A DNA stretch of 64,000 nt from positions 13,764,001 to 13,828,000 of the forward strand of contig NC_135126.1 in assembly GCF_050908995.1 (NCBI RefSeq), written 5' to 3'. The notes below the pieces were generated by a model, which searched no databases, had not been told where the DNA came from, and worked only from the letters and a program-made list of their open reading frames with translations. Numbering within the stretch: position 1 is the first letter of the stretch; the number at the start of each line of letters is the position of its first letter. Of this stretch, positions 50,937 through 61,640 are shown piece after piece. Both the position numbers and the translations under genes were made by a program. This stretch comes from Andrena cerasifolii (taxonomy: Eukaryota > Arthropoda > Insecta > Hymenoptera > Andrenidae).

Positions 50937-51068
50937 CTCAGTCGCTACTTATTCTTAAGCAAATGCTTAAGCATTCGGCATCCTTTACTAGATACTATTT
51001 AGGTTAGTAGAGGATGCCGCATGCTTAAGCATTTGCTTAAGAATAAGTAGCGACTGAGAATGCCGCCC
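50937..51068. mobile_element. Palindromic PIF/Harbinger-like MITE, 132 bp
   Basis: The element begins GGGCGGTATTCTCAGTCGCT and ends with its reverse complement (one mismatch in that stretch). It is flanked by TTA on both sides (50934-50936 and 51069-51071). The arms of about 60 bp, including CTTATTCTTAAGCAAATGC, pair almost perfectly around a short loop. Three-base TTA duplications and GGG-type ends fit the PIF/Harbinger group. It has no coding capacity. The high arm identity suggests it is fairly young. Confidence 0.8.
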
Positions 51069-51249
51069 TTACAATGATATAATAAAAGTAAGGCGTAAAG
51101 TAGGAGAGAGTAGGGTAAAACAGAACATTAATGTTTTTTTAGATAAGAGCTGCGAATGAGTTAGTGTCATGTGACAGATCATAGACCCGTGCACACGTTA
51201 CTTTTCGATTAACAGTGTTATAAAAATTTCCGGTATCGAAGTTTCGACA

Positions 51250-51605
51250 TTATGTTGTGCTTTTTTGACATAATGCTTCGACCAGTTTTCTCATAGCCTT
51301 GCTAGTACAGCACATATAATGATTCGTAAAATCAAAACATGTCGTTATGAAGACGCCGAGACCTATCCCTTTTGATACCTCCCTCAGAGAAACATTCAGC
51401 AAATTATATGGGTATTTCACGCAACACCTAGCACGAGAGACCCTAAGCACCACACACTTTGCCGCGCGAAGCCGCATCCTATTAACGGTACACCATTGCT
51501 CGAATCTATCCAAGTCAGCTTGCATCATGATTGCATCCTGAACGCTCTAGATTTTTCTAAAAACTTTCAGGACCTCTGCATACAACAAAAATTGGTGTTC
51601 AAACA
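51250..51605 (-). pseudogene. Decayed LINE reverse-transcriptase fragment
   Basis: On the minus strand, a frame reads FLLYAEVLKVFRKI, then an in-frame TAG stop, then SVQDAIMMQADLDRFEQWC and NRMRLRAAKCVVLRV. This matches the layout of non-LTR (jockey-type) reverse transcriptases: the catalytic (F/Y)ADD box, then DLDR...WC..N.M.LN..KC. Here the box reads YAEV, so both catalytic aspartates are lost. With the stop codon and truncation at both ends the copy is dead. The fragment covers only the end of the palm and the start of the thumb. No 3' tail was identified. Confidence 0.85.
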
Positions 51606-53399
51606 TATGAATCTTTTCCCTTTCTATTCGCCGATATTTAAACAAACATAAATGGGGTCTCATATTCGGTGCCGTTACTCTATACACAAAATACATTCAA
51701 AACTTGTGTCTTAGTCAGCGTTCATAGTATTCAAAACAGTCAGGACCTTCTGCCTTTATATCTCGATCAAGTTCACACATCCCCATCTTCTGTCTTCCTA
51801 AATCAACACCCTCTCTGGATAGTACATACTTATCAAATGCCAGTTTCAAACCATAAAAGTGTTTTCCATAAGAATCCCTTAATGCAAAATACAAGAGTGA
51901 AAAAAGTGCTGGCCCTTCTTACTTCATTGTTCATCTGTCTTCTGACCACTCGCCTACACCCTACCTCTCGCCTCCTTTAAATCTACGACTCGGCGATATC
52001 TCTTCCGCCAAACAGACCCCTGTTCTACCGAACAATGTGGAACGCAGTCGAAACGAGTTGCGAGGGAAATATTTAAACGAGGGGAAGTATTCGGCTGTTC
52101 GGCACGGATCGTACGTTAAATGCTGGCTTCCCTCTCAGCGTGGTCAAGATAAACTGGCTCGTTCGTCTGCTCGCGTACACCCCCGTCGGGGTGGCGCGCG
52201 CCCCGACTTTTCTGGTAATGACTCTTAGCCCTTTCAATGCGCGACCGTTTCTTAGAATTATTGCCAGTGACGACCTGGCCCCGGAAGCACCTACGGCATC
52301 TCTGCCCAGCCCATTGGAAAGTAATGTATCAGAGTAACTGTTTCTTCAATTGAAGATATACGATTCGAAAGGGTTAAATGGGACTTGGGGATTTGTGTGT
52401 AATCGCCAGACGACGGAGAGCAGTCACGAGGGGGCACGAAAAGTTTCCAGGTTACTGCGACAACTTCCCTATTTCGCGTCTAATAGCTTCTGAGGAGAAT
52501 TCCACCAACCCCCCATGACGCAGAGTGTCGACGGTGGTGTTCGGAGTGTCCACGACGACGTACCTTGCGATGTCTGCTTGCTGGAGTCGCGTCTGAAACG
52601 TGATGTTGCATACTGTCCTCCGGGATAGTGAAAACATCGTTCATTGGAAAGTTTGCGGTGAGACGTTTGTGATTTATAATAGAAACATATTTCTTTAAAT
52701 AGAGAATTGTTATTAAGATTGTGCTAGAATCGTGGTGACATTGTAGCAATTATAGGAGGACTTTTTACGTCGCCATTAATTCTGTGCTTTTGTAAGTTAT
52801 TCGACAGTGGTGCATTTGTTTTTTAATTGCTACCTTGTCAGGGTATGGTAGATTAAAAATAGAGAAGAGTGAGAAAGATAAACACCTACTATCGCGTGTT
52901 ACTTATTGATAACGAATAAGTATTTGTAAATATTAATTATTTCTGCAACCACTTTGTGCTGTAATACGACATACAATTAATTTTTCAGATTAACTTTATC
53001 CCTACTGCGACAACTTTTATAAAAGCTTTCTGTCAGTTTTTGTATATTGACGCATAAATAATTTTTTTCATTACGCCCTCAAACTTTATTCATGATAAAT
53101 TCATAAAGAAATATGGATGATTAATAACAATGTTTTCTACAAACACGTTTTATTCGTTGTTGAAACGTTTATATACGGTATCATATGAATCTAAATTCAT
53201 ATCTGTCATATTGCTGCCAAATTATGAAAATAAATAAGCTTACATTTAATGGACAGTATTAATTAGCCCCAGATAATTTAAATGAGCACCTATTTTAAAA
53301 CTCTTTATAGTAGTACTATTATGTGAAGGCCGTTGGACGCCGAATCCATTATTTCTGGCTGTCGAGACCAGGAATTTTTATAAAATTGAATGTAGGTTA

Positions 53400-53760
53400 C
53401 GAGCAATTAGAAAGGGTAAAACATCATCTTACTGGGGTCGGATTTGTTTAAAAAATTTCCATCCCAATTAACTCTAAAGGGGTGAAATTGACCACTGAAA
53501 ATCCGACTATTCCCCGATTTTGAAAAGGGATAGAAAAAAACTTTTCAGCCAAAAGTTACCCGTTTTAATTAGAGCTATCATTGGATAACTTACAGTTTTT
53601 ATAGTTCGCGAGTTACAACGCAAAGTCGGAAAATAGCCGAATTTTCAGGCCTCAATTTCACAAAAAAATGCGTAATAGATATCTATATATATCCCCAAAG
53701 TTTCATCATTCCTTGAATTCCCGGGCTGGAAATCCTCCTTAGAAGCCTACCTATATTAAT
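53400..53760. repeat. Possible repeat remnant, unclassified
   Basis: The segment has phrases typical of insect interspersed repeats (CCCCAAAGTTTCATCATTCC, GGGGTGAAATTGACCACTG), but I found no second copy in this window and no terminal repeats. The call rests on sequence style alone. Confidence 0.2.
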
Positions 53761-55247
53761 TTCCCAGATTCTTGAATTATTCCCACTCCACTCGTTAAAT
53801 AATAATATAAATTCATTTACCAAATCACAAGTACAAATTTCCCGCCGAAACTGGTACAAAATTAACCTTCAAAGAGCCCATGTACGTACAACGAAACACG
53901 AAATGCCATACACCTCGGGTATATGCATACGTGGCGTAATACGTTTAATAATTTACCCCGCTGGTGGTTTAACCTGAAGCAGCGCGTGATCGTGGCGCGT
54001 CGATGGTACCGTCAATTCTGATTCATCGAGGGCGTCGCTCGTTTCAAGTTCGAAACGGAATTAACGGTGTTGCGCGCGGCTACAAACAGTAATCGGGTGG
54101 AAAGGAGGTTGCGTTCGTCGTGGGTGGTGGGCCGCGAGGAAATCGACCTTTTAAAGCATTATTCAAATCCAGTTGGGCGTGGGGAGCGGGTCGGGAGGAA
54201 GTTGGACCGAAAGAAACGGCAACAGTAAGTGGATCATTATTTTTCCCGCTCCGCTGGTATCCACGGGGATAGAATAATTCGGGAGGGGGTGCGCAGCGTG
54301 CAACTCGTAGCTTATCGAGTGCCGCCACGCCGCGTATCCGATAATTTATGCACCTCGAGCCAGGCCAGGTACGAATAGCTTGGGCTCTTAGTCCGCCAAG
54401 AAGTGCCATAACTCATAATACTGGCCGGCAGGCTGAGTCGAGACGCACGTACATACTTACATCGTATTTCGCGTGGCGCCACGGATGTGTGGCGCGCACC
54501 TCTTCCCCGTGGAAGATACGCCATCCACACGCGGGGGATAGGAAACAGGAACTTCTGTACGACAAAGTTTCGCGGTGTGTCTACGGTATACGGGTGGGGG
54601 GGTCTCTGTTGCTGGGACTGCGACGAAGGGAAAGGTGTAATTGGCGTGCCAGCCGACACTAGGGAAGGTGTGGCACGCCGCGAGGCGTCGCGTCGCGGCC
54701 ACGAGCAAATCTTTTCGTTCCTCGCACCTGCCTGCGCTGACGTAATTGCTGGCGCTGCTTTGATGAATCTATCAGTCGGCTGCAGTCGCGTGCGCGAGCG
54801 CATCAGAACGCGCTCCGGCGGCTGCAGCTTCTGCAATTCAAATGAGAATTTTCTACAGACGCGTGTCACTGGCCTGCACCAGCAGAGGCACACCTATACA
54901 CAGGGGAGGAAGGCGGAGAGAGACAGCAGTGCACCGCGTGGAATCATTAACTCACACTACGCAGCGACGCATCCGATAAAGTGACTGCTGCGGACTGCAC
55001 GCTCCCTAGTACACCGGGTTATTCCGCAACGTGCTCGCGCGTCTATTAGCGCCAAGCTAGAAGCTTCAATTTATGCCATCAGCGCTCCTTTTTCGTGCCA
55101 CGTTCCGATCCGCCAAGCACTCCGGCTGCTGCCTCTGCACGGCTTTATCCGCTGTGTTGTTGCTAATAATTTATTCCGTTTAATGGCAACCGACGCGAGA
55201 GGGGGCATTGAATTAACGAGGCCAGACGCGGCGACAGAAAGGAACTC

Positions 55248-55264
55248 GGGGGGGGGGGGGGGGG
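55248..55264. repeat. Poly-G run (17)
   Basis: Seventeen consecutive G residues, the longest homopolymer of G or C in the window. It lies in a CpG-rich part of intron 2. Confidence 0.9.
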
Positions 55265-55729
55265 CACCGTGATCTCGTACGGTTTCCCTCCTTTTGGAGT
55301 TTCAATACGATTTGCATGCAAGGTGGGGCCGAAACGCTGGCACAATTGGCAGCGAGATAGTATAATATTTTTTCGTATAGGGCCACGTTTCCGAGAAGCT
55401 CGATTTTAAAATTTTCTTTGGTACGCGAGAACTGTATAATATTAATTAAGAACTGTATAATAAGTTCTCCTCGAATAATGCTCTGTTTCCAAGGTAAATA
55501 AGTTTGAAGATCTATCGATTATACCTGCACATGCACTTACCTAAAAAGTGACTGAAAGTTATACTATAATCTGAATTTATTTGTACGGGAGGATTCATTT
55601 TCTTTGCAGTTGTACCATTTTTAATGATAAATTCGACTGCTTTCTAATTTGGTGCTGTACTTACCAATTTTTTAAAATCAATTTTCTCGGAAATTCAGCT
55701 TCGTACGACAAAGCACTATTCGCCATTCT

Positions 55730-55800
55730 TGGCTTACTTTTGCACGTGGAATCACTGCATGTCTGCTTGTACCGCCGTTTCTGCCGCACCCTGGATGTAG
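55730..55800 (+). repeat. Dispersed repeat, copy B
   Basis: CTTTTGCACGTGGAATCACT is followed by CTGCTTGTACCGCCGTTTCT and GCACCCTGGATG, a diverged copy of the minus-strand sequence at 37325-37400. Similarity may extend upstream to about 55600 but cannot be aligned by eye. The family is not recognised. Confidence 0.5.
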
Positions 55801-57705
55801 GTTATTGGGAGAAAAAGATTTAAAACCTAAGAGCTGGCTGGAATCCCTGGAATGAGGAAAAATGTTTCATAAATGTGCGTCGAGAATTCAACCCTTTTGG
55901 AGTTACGACGGATTGTTTAATGTTTACTAAAATAGTGCCACGTGTATTTCTTTCAATTTTACACACATACACTTTACGATGAAGGTGTATCTTATGTGCC
56001 TTACCTAATAACTATGAACCTGAAAATAAATGATTCTGAAATCAACTTCATTAGAAAAGTAATTTAGGGAATACAAACACATTTTATTTAAAAGCTAAAT
56101 AAATCATTTCGACAGAATTCTTTACGTAAATCAACTGCTCGAATGAAGTCATATATAATCTTGAACTTTAAACGTAAAGCACAAAGTCGCGAAGTAGGAT
56201 GAATAATATGAACATCTTCGTCCTTAAAGTTTAACAGCCTTTGCTCTTATGCTTGCTTTTATTTGTCAATAATTTATTGCAGGCAGTTATAATTTAGTAT
56301 CCCCATAAAGATCTTCAAAATTCAAAGCATCACGCATGCAATATCCAGGTTTGCACACGTTTCAGATAACCACAGAATGAAGTAGGTATACAAAATAAAT
56401 CTTGCCTTAAGCTTCACCTATGCCATGGAACATTCTTCACTACGATTATAATCCTACGACACAATTTACATAGCAATAACCTGCGTCTTCTTTGCCGTAT
56501 TTCATTTCCTTGCATTTGCTTTTTGATATAAAATGTTCCAACATAAAGTCATGAGGTGGGCACTTTACAACTTTTAATTCTATAAAGTTTTAAGAATAAC
56601 ACCGCATCCACAGAAGCGCGCAACCAAAATTATGTTATCATCAATAATTCGAGGACGGAAATAAAATAAACCAACATTTCTACGAGTCTATACATATATC
56701 TTGTATATCGATAATGATACATAAAAATCGTGAAACCTTGTAAAGCGATGTATTACAGTATCCAGCTTCACTTGTTAACTGATTCATTCATCGTCCAGAA
56801 ACGCGTTTTACGGATTCAAAGACTTGTATTGGAGAACTGTTAACGACGAACTCACTTATTTTTGCACATGAAAAATGCTTTGTCGGATCTATCTTCTTTC
56901 TTCTAAACGAGTAGGACCAGTAAACTTTGTTGAGTACACGCGTCTTGCCCAGTAAAAATGTATTTCTAAATGACAAGTTAACTCGTCTTCCCCGGTTGAA
57001 AAACCTTCGCTTGGCGAATGCAGGGTCGATTTGGACCACATTCTTACTTAGGTATATTACGTCTTACTCATCAGTACCCCTTCTTCGAGGAAAGAAGAAT
57101 TCCTGCATCACAACAGGATACCAAAATCCAATATAAAATCTTATTCCGGGAGAACGTATGAATGAAATTATGTTACGTATGAAAAGTCCACTCTGGCAAG
57201 CCATCTACACCCTGCAGTCTTCCGCCGAAAACGTAACGACTGCCAAGATCTGGTTTAATATCCGCGCCATTCATCATCCTTACGTCTCCATGCCTCCGCG
57301 TGAATTCTTCCCGCGTCTTCGCGTTATCACGTGGAACAATTACCGGCGTCCTTGAGGGACCGTCCCCCCGAAGGACAGGCGGTAGATCAAAAAACGATTT
57401 GCAGGAAAATAGCCTTCGCGGGACGGTGTACTCTACCGGGGAATCGGGGTTCCGTTCGTCTCGTGCATCTCTAATGCGACGTTACTTCCGAAGTGGGCGT
57501 TACACACGTACGGCGAAATTTATGGTGTAAGCTCCTTCGAATCGACGTGTGCGCTTTGCTGAAATTCTCAAGTGATCAGCGCGTAGGAAGTTCGCCGGAT
57601 ATCTCCGAATTCCTAATGCAATTCACGTAGAGACTACTGCGCCTGTGGGAAATGTAGCGTTCACGAGCGCGCGAATAGTGCACGTACGCGTGTCAGCGCG
57701 GCCAT

Positions 57706-57761
57706 GTACGTGTGCGCGCGCGCGCGACCACCAGCACAGGGGGCTGCCACCCCCCCCCCCC
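57706..57761. repeat. Alternating GC tract and poly-C run
   Basis: A GTGCGCGCGCGCGCG tract is followed about 20 bp later by 12 C residues (57750-57761). Both are low-complexity and could adopt non-B structure. Confidence 0.8.
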
Positions 57762-60700
57762 GCCCCGTCGCAAGAAAGCTGTAAAGCAGGGAATAATCAT
57801 TTTCGGGGTGGTGATAGCCCGGGATCCCACAGTAAAAAAGTTAACCGCGCCAGGACCGAGTTTCCCTCGTTGTTACGATCCCGTGCGGTACCTTGGCCGC
57901 GAGTTATCGTCGCGAAGCAGTTTCAGAATAAAATAAGGGAGGGACCCTGACGAGCTTCCTGGCGCGATTCTGTAATAGGGTGGTGAAATATTGCTGAACC
58001 ACTCGCTCGAGATAGCGCTTACATGGTGCTACGATAAGAGAAACAATTTCCATCGAAGATACTCGATCGGAGCTGATGCAGGGAATACATGTACATACCT
58101 GGATATGGTTGAATCAATCGAAACACGCTTGAGTGGAAGTATTGGGCGAGTGCGAAGGTTCTGTATGTTTAAATGTGTGACGTAATTGTTGCTGGTAATT
58201 GTTGTTGACACTAAGGCGATGGGACTCGTGCAATACTTTCCTAAGATCTTCGGGCGATTTGTTAGTAAGGTACTTGCAACTTACAATAGACGATTTGAAA
58301 GGTATTGAAAAAAAATATACTTGATATGGATATACGATATTAGCGTTGGTGCTTTCACTGAAAGAATCAAGTGTGTTTAGTACCTACTTTGCGAGTACGC
58401 AGTATGGACAGGTAATTATTCAAAACGATTGACGACAGGTAGATCACTATTTAAGGGGTTATGCCTACCTGTGAGGTCTGAAAAACATGTATATTTGGGA
58501 ATTTTTGGGGGAAGGACTTGAAGGCTTTTTTCATCAAATCAAAAAAGGAAAAAGGTTGGCATTGTGTGAATAGCCATCAGCATAAGAAGACACGTAGTAA
58601 GTCGAAAAATTGAAATTCTTAATAGCTTTTCACTCGGAAATTTGTGTCAAAGTACAGCTGTTCGTTCCATTTCTATGTTATTTTTAAAAATTTTGCTAAC
58701 ACGCATAATCCATTGTTAGAATTCGGGAACTCCAACGTTGAAAGCTTTTTATTTGTGGAATTCGATATCGATCGTGTCATTTTTTTACTTTTGTCTAAGC
58801 TCTTGAATATTTCGCCTTTTAGCTTCGTAGTGAATGAAACCGACGATAATCCATCTTTTGCTACAACGTGCAAATAGTACAGTGGACGCTCCAAAATCTT
58901 CCGACGGTGTTTACTTGCTTTCTTCCCTGTAAATGTGGAGCAGTTGCCACGATTCAATTGCCCCTTCGGCGGTAGAATTTTCCCTGCGCGGTTTTTCCTC
59001 GCAGGAAACAGATGGGTACTCGAGCTAAGACCTCCTCGCGCGGGACTTCGTTTCCCTTTATTTCAAGGCGAACGATCTCGTATTCCAGAAAAGTGTCGCC
59101 GCCACGAAAGGCCCTATAATCAAAAGAAGATAATACCAGCCAAGAATCGACGTGCCCGCGAAAACTATCGAACCAAGTACCAGACGAAACGGGAGGATAC
59201 TCGTCCTCGAGTAACACCGATCGTTAGTTAAACTAAAAGCACTTCGTACATTTCCTGTCGGTTTATTCTCGGAACAGAGGCGCCGCAGACGTTCTAAAGG
59301 ACGAGTGGACGGTTTCCTGGCATTTCCTGGAGGATCCCATTTGCATGAATTCTCACGGCAGGGGATCGCGAAGAATCGAGAACCTCCCCGGTATATCCCA
59401 GCATCATTTCTGTAACAATCCCTCGCAGCTTACGTGCAACCGAATCGAGCTTAATGGATTCGGGTAATTACTCCTCCACCTCCCACCGAAAGACGCCGCT
59501 ACTTCAGAAAAAGTGCCGCGCAAAGAGTCGGGGTTGTGCCGCCCCGCGGCTCGAACGCCTACGAAAGCCGTTCGAAAAGCGGAGAAAAGGATCCATTGAA
59601 TGGGGTGTGCCTGAAACCGCGGGAACTCGATCCGCGTCCCTAGTTACCCTAAAACATCATATGATGGCGGCTTTCAGATGACTACCGGCCCAGGCGACCG
59701 CGACCGGCGTAAAAGGGGATCGGCTACGATGGGGCACACGCTCGCACACTCCGCCGGAATGGATATAAAGCGAGAGCACTCTGTGCGTTTCCTGTCGGAC
59801 CCGCTCCGGAAGCACAAGGCACACATGTCGAGGCGAATGCTCGCGTGGATTTCTCGCACGTGTTGGCACACGTGTGGGCCGCATAAATGGCCCGTCCGTC
59901 GTGAAGCCGTTTGAAAAGTCCTTAAATTTTCATGTAAAGCTCCGAATCTCGCTGTTGTGCCGGCTACGGGATTAAACGGCGGGGAGGCGGAGGGGTGGTA
60001 GACTGCGGGCGCGAGGCAGGGGGCTGGGATACCTTGAGCATTATCCCCAGCACGCAGTTGGGTTTGCATTAAACGAGCAACGGTGAATACAACGCACCGA
60101 AAAAAAGCATAAAAGCCTCCCCCTCGGTGGCTGTAAGGCGGGAGTAGATGGGATACTGCTATTGCTTCTGCCACTGTTGCGGGAAGAAGAGTCGCGTCGG
60201 CGGAGGAGATGAGGATGCGGTGAATGGCGATGAGTGGCGGATAAAGGTTTCGGTATCTCGTGGAACGGAGTCTTGGAAACAGTCCAGACAATCCGTGTCC
60301 GCGGATTGAGCTTTTACTGGAGATGCGTGGAGGATCATTCGCGGGGATTAGAAAGGAATCGACCGAGGGGAGGCAGCCAACGTTCGCGTTATTTTCACGT
60401 AGCCAAAGGAAGCCTCTGGCTCCGTTTAATTCGATGCCCCTGCGTATCTCGAGTCGACGATCGACCGATGCTTCCACGTTCCTCCTTTTCTCCCAGGCCA
60501 GTCGTCTTCCCGTTTCGACTCTCGTCCAATGAAATCCAGCGTTCTGAAAAAAAAAGTGGGGTGCCACTCGTTGATTTCCTGCTATTTAAATTCGATCTGG
60601 CCTCGGTTAATTAGACGATCTCGAGTTGACGGGCAGCGAGCGGCGAGTACCCGATATGAATCGTGCCTGCGTCGATCCTCAGCCCCCGAGGAAGCTTAAT

Positions 60701-61525
60701 GATCGTGAAACGTCGAGTGGTGGAATACCGTTTTCGATCGGGGTCACATTCACCCTTTCGCGCTCGCCCAGGCCCCGATCAAATTAAATCCAATCTCGAG
60801 ACGATTCTGCCCCCTCGATCCACTGCCTGAATTCCCTGTCCATAAAAATCACATTCCCGCTAATTCTTACGGGTCGTGGAGCGCGAAAGAACGAGAACCG
60901 CCCGCCCCCTTCGCGCAGAGAGCAGAGCGATCGCGACGACATTCAGCTCGCCTTTACGTTCCTTTACGGTAGCCTTTAAACGCTGCGAGCGGGGATATAA
61001 AAAAGCAGGACTTATCTTTATACGACTTCTGATATCAACACCCGCATCCAGCAAGTCGCTGTAAGCCGATTACGTCCGGCTTTCGCGTTCCGTCGTTTCC
61101 TGGTTTCCTCGATTCTCGGCCAGTTCGCTCCCCTACCGAGCGTTGGAAACGCCACTTACGAAACGCCGGGCGAGCTTGCTCGCGTGCACGGCCACTTATT
61201 TAACGACACCGCCGCCGATACATCCACCCCCCTGCGAAATCACGTCGCGTGCCTCCCAAACGACCGCCGTTCTCGGCGCCGGCGGTCGCTCGCGACAGGC
61301 GAGGCGTGCATCCGTGCTCGGAATCCTTTTATCTCGCGGTAACCTCGTATCGTCGCGCGCATCTGTGCCGCTGGCTTCTGTTTCGAAAGCGTTAGGCATT
61401 CGCGTGTAGATCTTTTATTCCCTTTCGCAGGCATTCCTGCAGCTTAACAGACGCGGAAGGTTGACGTACGGCACCCACCCTTGTTGGCTTAAGGCGGAGC
61501 CGCGCGTATCAGTTTCGTGACCGTT

Positions 61526-61640
61526 CAGCGGCGTCAGTGTCAATGGTAAAAAAATATTGTTTCCCTGTTTTGGAGCAGTTTAGGCTTGTCGGATTCAGTC
61601 ACTGACACTCAAACAGAGACTGTGGGCACTGACGGCGCTA
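61526..61640. repeat. Short inverted repeat around 115 bp
   Basis: AGCGGCGTCAGTGTCA at 61527 recurs, with two mismatches, as the reverse complement of TGGGCACTGACGGCGCT ending at 61639. A second CACTGACACT word lies inside. It could be a small MITE remnant or a hairpin; no flanking duplication is seen. Confidence 0.35.

Noticed and set aside
59674..60567. 297-codon minus-strand open frame, the longest in the window
   Set aside because: It lies in CpG-rich DNA with overlapping long frames on the other strand, has no recognisable domain and no supporting splice or start context.
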